Below the pieces are notes generated by a model. That model had not been told where the DNA came from. It worked only from the letters and a program-made list of their open reading frames with translations, and ran no database searches. The position numbers and the translations under genes are program-made. A stretch of 64,000 nucleotides of DNA from Archivesica marissinica (taxonomy: Eukaryota > Mollusca > Bivalvia > Venerida > Vesicomyidae). The DNA lies in NCBI GenBank assembly GCA_014843695.1, contig CM026390.1:20499236-20563235 (forward strand), written 5' to 3'. Positions 1 through 9,569 of the stretch are shown one piece after another (the first letter of the stretch is position 1; each line of letters opens with the position of its first letter).

Positions 1-285
1 ACAAAATCATTCAGTTTGGTTGGTTTAATTAATCGCTAAGGTGAATACAGGCTGACCTATCTAGATCAATCAACTACTCCCTTGGGTAAAGCTTGAAATC
101 CACATCTGACAGTATTATGCACAAGTAGATAATATGCAATGTCCGACTCAAAGCGTCAGAGGCATCGCAGCGTGGACATCAGAGGCGTCGCAGCGTGGAT
201 GTCAGAGGCTGCGGTCGTGGCCCCAGTAGACACCCCAGTAGACGCACTCAATCCCACAATATTAAGAGTTGTTCACCTCAATGTT

Positions 286-557
286 TATGGCTGTCCAACC
301 TCCGTACTACAAACATGTACTTGAATATTGTATGGCTGTCCAACTTCGGTACTACAAACATGTACTTGGATATTGTATGGCTGTCCAACTTAAGTACTAC
401 AAACATGTACTTGGATATTGTATGGCTGTCCAACTTAAGTACTACAAACATGTACTTGGATATTGTATGGCTGTCCAACTTCAGTACTACAAACATGTAC
501 TTGGATATTGTATGGCTGTCCAACTTCAGTACTACAAACATGTACTTGAATATTGTC
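286..557. repeat. 45-bp minisatellite, 6 copies
   Basis: Six head-to-tail copies of a 45-bp unit that begins TATGGCTGTCCAACTT and contains ACAAACATGTACTTGGATAT. Copies differ by a few substitutions. Because 45 is a multiple of three, the array is open in several frames on both strands; these frames show no other coding signal. The flanks (1-285 and 558-885) contain nothing I recognise. Confidence 0.95.
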
Positions 558-885
558 CTATTCGCTCATACACACACTAAGCCCGTGCGTCTGGGGGCAC
601 CCCCACCCCACTGCCTAGTTTTGTTTATCAGAGAAGTATTTAGCCTTCAAATATTGTTCTCCAAATCAGAAAAATGTCGCTGCAAAAAATCATTTGACCC
701 TTTTACTGATGTAACTAACATCAGGTGAAATAATGACCTGTGTACCGGGAAATGATATCCGTGACGGTTTGGTTTTCCAATTATTTGGGAGCGGAGGACC
801 ACCAAACCCCCAGCCTTTACAATGCTCAAGTGGCCCTAATATCAGCTCCCTTCAGACGTGCCTGGGCATATAAAGATGCTACAGC

Positions 886-2065
886 AGTCCCAATGCTAGC
901 TGCATTATCTTCTGACATATACATGGATACACCTCTATTCACTGGTGCAGGTTTAGCTTGCATTCCCAATGCTAGCTGCATTATCTTCTGACATATACAT
1001 GGATACACCTCTATTCACTGGTGCAGGTTTAGCTTACAGTCCCAATGCTAGCTGCATTATCTTCTGACATATACATGGATACACCTCTATTCACTGGTGC
1101 AGATTTAGCTTGCAGTCCCAATGCTAGCTGCATTATCTTCTGACATATACATGGATACATCTCTATTCACTGGTGCAGATTTAGCGGCTTGCAGTCCCAA
1201 TGCTAGCTGCATTATCTTCTGACATATACATGGATACATCTCTATTCACTGGTGCAGATTTAGCGGCTTGTAGTCCCAATGCTAGCTGCATTATCTTCTG
1301 ACATATACATGGATACACCTCTATTCACTGGTGCAGGTTTAGCGGCTTGCATTCCCAATGCTAGCTGCATTATCTTCTGACATATACATGGATACACCTC
1401 TATTCACTGGTGCAGGTTTAGCTTGCATTCCCAATGCTAGCTGCATTATCTTCTGACATATACATGGATACACCTCTATTCACTGGTGCAGGTTTAGCTT
1501 GCAGTCCCAATGCTAGCTGCATTATCTTCTGACATATACACGGATACACTTCTATTCACTGGTGCAGGTTTAGCTACTTGCATTCCCAATGCTAGCTGCA
1601 TTTTCTTCTGACATATACATGGATACACCTCTATTCACTGGTGCAGGTTTAGCTACTTGCATTCCCAATGCTAGCCGCATTATCTTCTGACATATACATG
1701 GATACACCTCTATTCACTGGTGCAGGTTTAGCTACTTGCATTCCCAATGCTAGCCGCATTATCTTCTGACATATACATGGATACACCTCTATTCACTGGT
1801 GCAGGTTTAGCGGCTTGCATTCCCAATGCTAGCTGCATTATCTTCTGACATATACATGGATACACCTCTATTCACTGGTGCAGGTTTAGTTTGCATTCCC
1901 AATGCTAGCTACATTATCTTCTGACATATACATGGATACACCTCTATTCACTGGTGCAGGTTTAGCTTGCAGTCCCAATGCTAGCTGCATTATCTTCTGA
2001 CATATACATGGATACACCTCTATTCACTGGTGCAGGTTTAGCTTGCAGTCCCAATGCTAGCTGAG
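886..2065. repeat. 76-79-bp minisatellite, about 15 copies
   Basis: About 15 copies of a unit starting CCCAATGCTAGCTGCATTAT and including CACTGGTGCAGGTTTAGC. Two length classes alternate: 76 bp (junction GCTTGCAGT) and 79 bp (GCGGCTTGCAGT or GCTACTTGCATT). The last copy breaks off at CTGAGTTGTC. Confidence 0.95.
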
Positions 2066-2792
2066 TTGTCTTCACACATATCTCGTGTTGCACATCTTCC
2101 TGCAAGGCAGAAAGCAATCAGACTTTATTCCGATTGAAATGTAATAAGCACAGCATTATGTTTGGTTAGAGAACACAAATATTGGATTATAAGTCTCCAG
2201 GCTGTGTGATGGTGTCTTATCAATGGCCTTATTTCTAATAAAGCGTGAACACCACTCTTTTACATTTCTCTACATTCCCTATAATGCCTTCAAATGATCC
2301 CAAATTCGCCATTGCTTTCTATAATGCTTTGCGCCTTTGCAACAAACAATGATTCATGTAGTCTGCTGCTATTACTGTATTACACCAATAATCATATTTT
2401 TTCTGATGTAATTATTTGCAAACTTGTCTTTAGCTCCAGAAGGTTCAGGGAGTCCCAGCAGATGATTATATAGTTTACATCTCTACAGCTAGCTAATTGA
2501 TCTGGGCGTCTATGTTTACTGATATCTAATTGAACTGTTTTCTGATGTCGACTCCTAATCAAGAGTGATGTTTGTTTTTGTATGGGTGGATGATGTGCTT
2601 TATTTATTTTTGTGTTTGAGGGGTGCCATGATTTATGTGAATTACTGGCTTCGTAATTCTCGTAATTCGTAATTATCGTCTCGGTGCTAAGATATCTCCT
2701 GGCAGAGAATGATTGGGTTTTCTTCAGAGTGATCATCACGTCAGACTGTGTCTGAATTGAAAACTACAGGTATTTAAGGGAACAATGTATCT
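2066..2792. other. Unique AT-rich stretch, no supported gene
   Basis: No tandem repeat, TE terminus or convincing exon is seen. A 115-codon open frame on the - strand (2392-2739) lies here but resembles nothing I know and has no splice or promoter support. Confidence 0.5.
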
Positions 2793-2804
2793 CTTTATTA
2801 TTAA

Positions 2805-3099
2805 CAGACATCTGTAGTCCAGTGGTAACACGCTGGACTGGTAATCCAGGGATCGCAGGTTCGATCCCCCGTCTGACCCTAATAAAATATAACAGTCTTT
2901 CAGATGGGACGTTAAACCGAGGTCTCGTGTCGGTGCTTTACACCATGCACGTAAAAGAACCAGAGGAGACTCAGGAATGGGTCTCTGTCTGTATCATTGC
3001 ACTATCCTCCAAAAATCTAAAATGACTAATCTCTTCAGGAGGCGTCGCTCATATGGGCAACCGGTAGAGACGATAAATAATGTAAAACACACACACACA
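2805..3099 (+). mobile_element. SINE-A, full-length, copy 1
   Basis: tRNA-derived SINE. The head (about 2813-2878) has a split promoter, with TAGTCCAGTGGTAACACGC as box A region and GGTTCGATCCC as box B. The anticodon stem-loop CTGGA/CTGGTAA/TCCAG gives anticodon GGT, as in tRNA-Thr. The body contains GTTAAACCGAGGTCTCGTG and GCACGTAAAAGAACCAGAGG, and the tail ends in GTAAAAC(AC)n. It is flanked by a perfect 12-bp target-site duplication, CTTTATTATTAA (2793-2804 and 3100-3111). The body resembles conserved-domain metazoan SINEs, but I cannot name the superfamily from sequence alone. Confidence 0.92.
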
Positions 3100-3211
3100 C
3101 TTTATTATTAAGAATACATTCCTCTGCAAAGACATTTCACATCCAGCCTTTTCTTCTCTCCTCAATCTGCAACATCAACACTCGCACACCTTGTATTGTA
3201 TCTATTCCAAC

Positions 3212-3452
3212 TTTTGGCAGTCCGATTAGCTCGCTTCTCACCATTGGAACCCGGGTTCGATCCTCGGACTGGGGTGTATCTGAGATGGTACGGTGGTCAC
3301 CATATCGGACAGGTGGGTTTTCTCCGGGTACTCCGGTTTCCTCCCACACGAATGACCACATTTACTCTTTCACTCGAGCCAACGAGAGTGATTAATATAA
3401 GTTGTTAAAACTTGCTTCGCAATCGTTGTAAAATAAATAAAGTTTAAACTTT
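3212..3452 (+). mobile_element. SINE-B, copy 1
   Basis: tRNA-like head (GCAGTCCGATTAG, CGCTTCTCACC, box B GGGTTCGATCC) whose anticodon loop TTCTCAC would read CTC (Glu-like; tentative because the stem is degraded). The body has CAGGTGGGTTTTCTCCGGGT and CTCCGGTTTCCTCCCACACG. The 3' tail GAGAGTGATTAATATAAGTT, then TTGCTTCGCAATCGTTG, ends in AAATAAATAAAG. This tail is shared with SINE-C. Confidence 0.88.
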
Positions 3453-3473
3453 TTTAAACTTTGGCAGTTTGCA

Positions 3474-3853
3474 TACCGGCCATATTCACCTATAAGATGA
3501 ATGTTTTACCACCAGATTATGGGATCAAAGTGGCTTCTCGTCCATACTCGCCTATAAGACGAGTGTTTTACCACCAGATTATGGGATCAAAGTGGCTTCT
3601 CGTCCCTATTCGTCTATAAGACGATTGTGTTACCACCAGATTATGGGATCAAAGTGGCTTCTCATCCATACTCGCCTATTAGACAAGTGTTTTACCACCA
3701 GATTATGTGATCAAAGTGGCTTACCGTCCATACTTGCCTATAAGATGAGTGTTTTACCACCAGATTATGGGATCAAAGTGGCTTCTCGTCCATATTCGCC
3801 TATAAGATGAGTGTTTTACTACCAGATTATGGGATCAAAGCGACTTCTCATCT
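3474..3853. repeat. 62-bp minisatellite, about 6 copies, containing a transposon-terminus-like motif
   Basis: Six copies of a unit containing CCATACTCGCCTATAAGACG and TTTTACCACCAGATTATGGG. The CCATACTCGCCTATAAGACG part recurs inverted at about 4105-4143 (reverse complement CCATACTCGCATATACGGCC), so the array looks like the amplified left end of a DNA element. Confidence 0.9.
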
Positions 3854-4145
3854 TATAAGTGAGTGCTAAAAACAACATTAAATAATAAAAACAAAATTTA
3901 TTTTTTAAATGTGTTTAAATGTTATCCGTAATTAAGTTTTAGAAAAGGAAGCACTGACAATGAAACTGTCTTCATATCTTCAACTTGTACTGGCTAAACA
4001 TGTAATTTATATAATATGGTGTCCATTTTATCAACCCGTCTTATATGTGAGTGACTGTGCATGCCAAAACCCACAGATTTCAGGACGAAAGTAGGTGTGT
4101 CGTTTTATAGGCAAGATGGCCGTATATGCGAGTATGGATGTGTAT
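3474..4145. mobile_element. Possible non-autonomous DNA element with amplified left end
   Basis: Inverted termini: left unit CCATACTCGCCTATA, right end (reverse complement of 4127-4143) CCATACTCGCATATA. The interior is AT-rich and non-coding. The TIR style (TATAAGACG) is reminiscent of pogo/Tc1-type elements, but the target duplication is not readable. Confidence 0.4.
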
Positions 4146-4384
4146 GTTTGCTAAACATCCATCAAGATATGACTATAGATGGTATTTGATCTCACAACTG
4201 TGAAGCAAACATGAATGAAGTCCATGCTGAAATAAATATTATTCAAACAATTGTTGGTTTAAACATATTTATTCCACTATATACATTCACAAAACAATAC
4301 ATGTACACAAAATCAAAGAATAGGAAAGGATTAAAATGGAAGCAGAGCTTATATAGTTTCTCTCCTTTCTTTAAACAATTGTTG

Positions 4385-4673
4385 TTTTTTTACGTTTATT
4401 TACCATCGCTACCGGTTGCCCATATGAGCGACTCCTCCTGAGGTGATTAGTAATTTTAGATTTTAGAGGATAGTGCAATGATACAGACAGAGACCCATTC
4501 CAGAGTCTCCTCTGGTTCTTTTACGTGTGCAGTGTAAAGCACCGACATGAGACCTCGGTTTAACGTCCCATCTGAAAGACTGTTAATTTTATTAGGGTCA
4601 GACAGGGGATCGAACCTGCGATCCCTGGATTACCAGTCCAGCGTGTTACCACTGGGCAACAGATCCGTCTGTA
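4385..4673 (-). mobile_element. SINE-A, copy 2
   Basis: Full-length copy in reverse orientation with the Thr(GGT)-like head at its right (4600-4670), body and TTTACGTTTATTT tail complement at its left. A perfect 12-bp target-site duplication, AAACAATTGTTG, flanks it (4373-4384 and 4674-4685). Confidence 0.92.
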
Positions 4674-4937
4674 AAACAATTGTTGGAACTAAGGTCACAG
4701 TGTCTAACTATGGGTACAGTGTCTAGGTCAAGATTGGTAACCACCCATATTGCACGGGCACTATTAAAGTCATGATCTATGATATTCTGAATTTAATAAA
4801 TCTAGTCATGTATATAAAAATTCAATTCAATATTGTATGGAACAGGGTCACTGTATTTATGAGCACAATGTAAGATGGCGCCCAACGTGGTACAATCATA
4901 ACATATGGTTTTGTTGCAAGACTTATATTAACTGATG

Positions 4938-5112
4938 TGTCTCAGATAATCCCTCTTGGATTGGGAGACAATATCCTAATTGAGGTTATATATGTCTCAG
5001 ATAATCCCTCTTGGAATGGGAGACAATATCCTAATTGAGGTTATATATGTCTCATATAACCCTCTTGGAATGGGAGACAATATCCTAATTGAGATATTAT
5101 TATATTATATAT
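4938..5112. repeat. 55-bp tandem repeat, 3 copies
   Basis: Three copies of a unit starting TGTCTCAGATAATCCCTCTT with GGGAGACAATATCCTAATTG. Each unit contains an imperfect palindrome (GTCTC...GAGAC). The flanks (4690-4937, 5113-5282) are featureless AT-rich DNA. Confidence 0.9.
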
Positions 5113-5290
5113 GTCACAGTTTGTGAAAACTTATTTTGAGAGACATGAATATGTATGCCGCACAGTTAGTTCAGTCTGTACTTGCTAGACAACCCCTTTA
5201 TGTTCGATGACCAGACTTGCTGTACATTTATTCACACCTTTTTACAAACACACCTATACGGTATATGTCATTCAACATATTGTGGTAATT

Positions 5291-5590
5291 TAAGCAGACG
5301 GATATGTAGTCCAGTGGTAACATGCTGGATTGGTAATCCAGGGATCGCAGGTTCGATCCCCCGTCTGTACCTAATAAAATTAACAGTCTTTCAGATGGGA
5401 CGTTAAACCGAGGTCTCGTGTCGGTGCTTTACACCATGCACGTAAAAGAACCAGAGGAGACTCTGGAATGGGTCTCTGTCTGTATCATTGCACTATCCTC
5501 CAAAAATCTAAAATGACTAATCTCTTCAGGAGGCGTCGCTCATATGGGCAACTGGTAGCGCCGATAAATAAACGTAAAACACACACACAA
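5291..5590 (+). mobile_element. SINE-A, copy 3
   Basis: Full-length copy; the head AGTCCAGTGGTAACATGC and box B GGTTCGATCCC are intact and the tail is GTAAAAC(AC)n. It is flanked by an 8-bp duplication, TGGTAATT (5283-5290 and 5591-5598). Confidence 0.9.
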
Positions 5591-5599
5591 TGGTAATTC

Positions 5600-6189
5600 A
5601 ACACTGAGCTCACATACTTGTGCCATTCAACATTGACTTCACCTGATCTGCTGTGCCACTCACCTCTAAGCATCTTATTGTATGAGCATACAATACAATC
5701 TATCACATCACAGGGAGAAGTGGTAATGGAAAAATGTATATCACACATTTTATCATTCATATGTACATTTGTATTTCATTTTTTCTCATTTTTACTTTTG
5801 GCCAGTTTCATTTAGTATTTATCTTTTCTTATTTCTTACGAGGTGTTCTAAACAGTGTGGTTGCCGTATTTTATATATGTATAAAAACATACCGTTTGAT
5901 TAACAGGCACAATGGCCTATGGCCATATAGTAAGTAATGGTCAAATAGTAAGTAATTGCTTACTATATGACCATAGGGCCAAAAAAATAAATAATTGTGT
6001 CTTGTGCCTGTCGTTTGATTCTGATTATCCAACTGTTTCCAACTTTACGCCATTGAAACCGAAAAAATAAATCTTATCAAAATTATTTTGAAGTACATCA
6101 ATTTTGGGGGTACACCCACGATTTTGGAGTTGCACCAAACATTTTAGTACTTACTGACTCTTTGGTACACCATAGCGATGCCTACATCA
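5600..6189. other. AT-rich stretch without recognised gene
   Basis: Contains a short imperfect palindrome built on TATGGCCATATAGTAAGTAA and its inverse near 5925-5975. No exon, TE terminus or array is supported. Confidence 0.5.
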
Positions 6190-6193
6190 TTAA

Positions 6194-6374
6194 CCCTTTC
6201 AACACCACAGACCTCTAAATTGGCTTACAAAAAAGTGTAGATCCAGATGAGCCGATGGAGTGCTAAAGAAATTCCATGACATATGTCCAGAGTTTTCAGC
6301 TATGAATAAGAAAAAACACATTAATGAATTATTTGATCTATTTATAGAATTTATTTCGCGCAGCATGCAAAGAG
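6194..6374 (+). mobile_element. Chimeric TTAA-type MITE
   Basis: Begins TTAA-CCCTTTCAACACCACAG like the family at 56303 and runs through GTGTAGATCCAGATGAGCCG. It then switches to sequence related to the element at 47921-48113 and ends GCATGCAAAGAG-TTAA. TTAA sits at both ends (6190-6193 and 6375-6378), as for piggyBac-type targets, but the two ends belong to different MITE families. Confidence 0.6.
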
Positions 6375-6390
6375 TTAAAGATACACTTTG
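6305..6390. repeat. 86-bp direct repeat flanking SINE-D (left copy)
   Basis: From AATAAGAAAAAACACATTAA to AGATACACTTTG. It is repeated at 6636-6721 with about four mismatches, on the other side of the SINE at 6391-6635. This is far longer than a normal SINE target duplication. Confidence 0.9.
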
Positions 6391-6635
6391 TCCGCCTCCG
6401 TGGTCGAGTGGTTAAGGTCGCTGACTTGTATACCACTATAACCTATCATCACTGATGGTCACGGGTTCGAGCCCCGCTCAGACCGTGTCTCATTTATATG
6501 AAAAAGTTTGCAGTTTCTTACGGAGGTTGGTGCACCCAAGTACTGGTTAACCGCTGGAGCCTGCCCAGGAAAGGTGTTGTTAGGTAAACTGCCCAAAATG
6601 GTGCTGATGCAGGCGTAAAACCCGAAATATAACTT
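6391..6635 (+). mobile_element. SINE-D, copy 1
   Basis: tRNA-derived SINE with a class II (long variable arm) head. TCCGTGGTCGAGTGGTTAAG resembles tRNA-Ser, the variable arm hairpin is CATCA/CTGATG, and box B is GGGTTCGAGCC. The body includes ACGGAGGTTGGTGCACCCAA and GGTGCTGATGCAGGCGTAAA; the tail is CGAAATATAAC. It lacks 17 bp (around CGGCGATATAGCCC) present in copy 2. Confidence 0.88.
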
Positions 6636-6721
6636 AATAAGAAAAAACACATTAATGAATTATTTGATCTATTTATAGAATTTATTTCGCACAGCAGGCA
6701 AAGAGTTACCGATACACTTTG
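6636..6721. repeat. 86-bp direct repeat flanking SINE-D (right copy)
   Basis: Right-hand partner of 6305-6390; see that entry. Confidence 0.9.
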
Positions 6722-6889
6722 ATTTAGCAGGGATCTGTTTGGGCATGTGTTAACCAGAATCAAACAGGCAGGGTTTCCACTGTTGTTGCTACAATATCTA
6801 AATGTGTTGCTCTAATATCTGATAATAAAGTCGTAGTAATGTCTAGTTGAATTATAAGTAAAGCTTCATACTGTAAGTACGGTGGTTAC

Positions 6890-6980
6890 AATCTCACAGG
6901 CATTTGAAGTCTCACATGTGCTTAGAGTCTCACAGGCGTTTGAAGTCTCACATGTGCTTAGAGTCTCACAGGCGTTTGAA
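6890..6980. repeat. 36-bp tandem repeat, 2.5 copies
   Basis: Unit GTCTCACAGGCGTTTGAA plus GTCTCACATGTGCTTAGA. The neighbouring 6722-6889 and 6981-7171 are AT-rich with no feature. Confidence 0.85.
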
Positions 6981-7171
6981 GTTACAAAAATAAATATAAA
7001 CAGTTAACAATTTACTTTATCCTACCTACCTAACAGTACAATAGTAATCTTGTATTTTTAATTTTTATTAAAGTAGATAAAAACTGATGAACCTTCAAGC
7101 TCCTGTGGTATAGAGATATACATTTTATAACATATTTCTTAATAAATTTATTTAAGTTGAAGAATTGTAAT

Positions 7172-7390
7172 GAGTCGTGATAAAGCATTCACTTCATGTA
7201 CGAAAGGTCCGGAGTTCGAGCTCCGTTGGAGCTATTATGCTTGTGCCTTTAGGCAAGGCATTTCAATACCACGTTGCCTCTTCTCTCCCCCTTGTGGTGA
7301 TGGATATCATCAAGAATGAGGTCTCGAGAGTGATTAATATAAGTTGTAAGAACTTGTTTCGCAATCGAACTAAAATAAATTTGTTAAAGC
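7172..7390 (+). mobile_element. SINE-C, copy 1 (diverged head)
   Basis: Head GTCGTGATAAAGCATTCAC, then GGTCCGGAGTTCGAGCTCCG; body GGCAAGGCATTTCAATACCA. The tail GAGAGTGATTAATATAAGTT plus TTGTTTCGCAATCGAAC, AAAATAAATTTG is the same tail type as SINE-B. It sits about 170 bp upstream of the transmembrane exon. Confidence 0.85.
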
Positions 7391-7397
7391 TCCAATA

Positions 7398-7490
7398 CCT
7401 GAATAGCAAACAGCATAGAGCCTGATCAGATGACACATTCTGTGCAAGTTCTGTGCCATCTGATCTGGCTCTATGCTGTTTGCAGAAACG
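7398..7490. mobile_element. Hairpin fragment of TTAA-MITE family 1
   Basis: Inverted arms AGCAAACAGCATAGAGCC and GGCTCTATGCTGTTTGC with about 50 bp between them. The same arms occur inside the complete MITE at 7782-8020 and in 45264-45712. Confidence 0.7.
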
Positions 7491-7562
7491 AATATACTCG
7501 TTTCCAGCACTGTAAGGATTAAGGCAATATATGTTATTTGTTTCAAACGTTTGTTCTTACAG

Positions 7563-7665
7563 CTCACGATCCTGGTCATGTAGCAAAGGCAGGAATAGCA
7601 GCCAGCATAGTAGTCCTTATTCTGATTGTCATCGTCTTTACTGCAGTCGCCGTCATCTATTACAG
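7563..7665 (+). CDS. Internal exon encoding a transmembrane helix of a single-pass membrane protein
   Basis: Not recognised by family. The acceptor TTTGTTCTTACAG ends at 7562 and the donor ACAG/GTAAATAC is at 7666. Two bases finish the previous codon, then 33 codons, then AG starts a split Arg codon. The peptide opens HDPGHVAKAG, continues into a 20-residue hydrophobic run IAASIVVLILIVIVFTAVAV, and ends IYYR at the junction. Joining to 18291-18381 completes the Arg codon and puts RKRQ directly after the helix, the positive-inside signature of a type I stop-transfer segment. The ectodomain would lie upstream, outside the window or unseen. The donor is the founder copy of the 48-bp array that follows. 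If the donor is not used, the next codon is TAA, so read-through truncates the protein right after the membrane helix. Confidence 0.75.
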
Positions 7666-7781
7666 GTAAATACTGCATATATTACGGTACCGGTATATCT
7701 GTGTCTATTACAGGTAAATACTGCATATATTATGGTACTGGTATATCTATGTCTATTACAGGTAAATACTGCATATATTAA

Positions 7782-8020
7782 CCCATTTCATTCTGGATAT
7801 ATTTAAAGGCTTTTGCAAACAACATAGATCCAGATCAGCCGCAGCGAGACGCTGCGTGCTGATCAGGATCTATGTTGTTTGCTGCATAGCCAAGTGTCTT
7901 AGCAAGATCATCTGAATAGCAAACAGCACAGAGCCTGATCAGACGGAACGTTCTGTGGCGGTTGATCTGGCTCTATGTTATTTGCAAATACCGTTTGAAC
8001 GGTATCCAGAATGAAATGGG
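7782..8020. mobile_element. piggyBac-like MITE (TTAA family 1), complete
   Basis: 239 bp bounded by TTAA (7778-7781 and 8021-8024), with terminal inverted repeats CCCATTTCATTCTGGATA and TATCCAGAATGAAATGGG. TTAA targets plus CCC...GGG ends are the piggyBac signature. The interior has nested palindromes (AACATAGATCCAGATCAGC / GATCAGGATCTATGTTG) and no coding capacity. Removing it restores an ordinary repeat unit, GCATATATTAAGGTACCGG. Confidence 0.9.
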
Positions 8021-8577
8021 TTAAGGTACCGGTATATCTATGTCTATTACAGGTAAATACTGCATATATTACGGTACCGGTATATCTGTGTATATTACAG
8101 GTAAATACTGCATATATTACGGTACCGGTATATCTATGTCTATTACAGGTAAATACTGCATATATTACGGTACCGGTATATCTGTGTCTATTGCAGGTAA
8201 ATACTGCATATATTACGGTACCGGTATATCTATGTCTATTACAGGTAAATACTGCATATATTACGGTACCGGTATATCTGTGTCTATTACAGGTAAATAC
8301 TGCATATATTACGGTACCGGTATATCTGTGTCTATTACAGGTAAATACTGCATATATTACGGTACCGGTATATCTGTGTCTATTACAGGTAAATACTGCA
8401 TATATTACGGTACCGGTATATCTGTGTCTATTACAGGTAAATACTGCATATATTACGGTACCGGTATATCTGTGTCTATTACAGGTAAATACTGCATATA
8501 TTACGGTACCGGTATATCTGTGTATATTGCAGGTAAATACTGCATATATTACGGTACCGGTATATCTATGTCTATTA

Positions 8578-8827
8578 GGCCATAATAAAATATTTCCTAG
8601 ATTTTCATCCCCGCCCGCCCCCGTTTTTAGGGCCCGCCCCGATTTTTTTTATTACTATTTGGAAAAAAAAAAAAAAAAATCTTGTCAAGTTGAATCTTGT
8701 CAAAACACCATTTTATCAGCATAAATATCGATATCCTGAAAATATAAAATAAAAAATAAAATTTCACCCCCCGCCCCCATTTTCAAAAAAATTTGGATGA
8801 AAATCTAGGATTTATTTTATTATGGCC
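8578..8827. mobile_element. 250-bp MITE with 3-bp TTA duplication (PIF/Harbinger-like)
   Basis: Terminal inverted repeats of about 33 bp start GGCCATAATAAAATA and continue to CTAGATTTTCATCC; the right end is the complement (GGATGAAAATCTAG ... TTATTATGGCC). The flanking TTA at 8575-8577 and 8828-8830 is a 3-bp TWA target duplication, as known for PIF/Harbinger. The interior contains C-rich blocks and A17. It interrupts one 48-bp repeat unit exactly. Confidence 0.85.
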
Positions 8828-9352
8828 TTACAGGTAAATACTGCATATATTAAGGTACCGGTATATCTGTGTCTATTACAGGTAAATACTGCATATATTA
8901 CGGTACCGGTATATCTGTGTATATTACAGGTAAATACTGCATATATTACGGTACCGGTATATCTATGTCTATTACAGGTAAATACTGCATATATTCAGGT
9001 ACTGGTATATCTGTGTCTATTGCAGGTAAATACTGCATATATTACGGTACCGGTATATCTATGTCTATTACAGGTAAATACTGCATATATTACGGTACCG
9101 GTATATCTATGTCTATTACAGGTAAATACTGCATATATTAAGGTACTGGTATATCTGTGTCTATTACAGGTAAATACTGCATATATTAAGGTACTGGTAT
9201 ATCTATGTCTATTACAGGTAAATACTGCATATATTAAGGTACCGGTATATCTGTGTCTATTACAGGTAAATACTGCATATATTACGGTACCGATATATCT
9301 GTGTATATTACTGATAAATACTGCATCTGTTACCGGTAAATACTGGTATCTC

Positions 9353-9535
9353 AGGTGTCAATAAAGATGACAGATACCAAAATATTTTATATACAACTGT
9401 CAATAAAGATGACAGATACTGAGATATTTTATATTCAACTGTCAATAAAGATGACAGATACTGAGATGTTTTATATATTACTGTCAATAAAGATGACCGA
9501 TACTGAAATGTTTTGTATATAGCTGTCATTCAACG
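9353..9535. repeat. About 43-bp tandem repeat, 4 copies
   Basis: Unit CTGTCAATAAAGATGACAGA plus TACTGAGATATTTTATATAC, with small length changes between copies. Confidence 0.9.
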
Positions 9536-9569
9536 GAATTATATTAAAACTTAAAATGACAGTCGAATA

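Larger units (their letters stand above)
7657..9350. repeat. 48-bp minisatellite built from a splice donor, about 24 copies, with two nested MITEs
   Basis: Unit GGTACCGGTATATCTGTGTC + TATTACAGGTAAATACTG + CATATATTAC. Every unit carries the TATTACAG/GTAAATAC junction of the exon at 7563-7665. AGGTAAATAC occurs at about 7664, 7712 and 7760, then eleven times from 8050 to 8530, then ten times from 8831 to 9263; the last copies (9308, 9335) are mutated. The array is split by a TTAA MITE (7782-8020) and a 250-bp MITE (8578-8827). Forty-eight being divisible by three explains the long open frames through it. Confidence 0.95.

Noticed and set aside
2392..2739. 115-codon frame on the - strand, longest outside repeats
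   Set aside because: No domain, no splice or promoter support; length is not exceptional for 64 kb of two-strand AT-rich DNA. A homology search would decide.
2813..2880. Functional tRNA-Thr, tRNA-Leu, tRNA-Glu, tRNA-Ser or tRNA-His genes
   Set aside because: The tRNA-like heads are fused to SINE bodies with target duplications, and acceptor stems do not pair.
8011..9364. Frames repeating VPVYLCLLQVNTAYIT
   Set aside because: Translation of the 48-bp donor-derived array in a frame different from that of the true exon.
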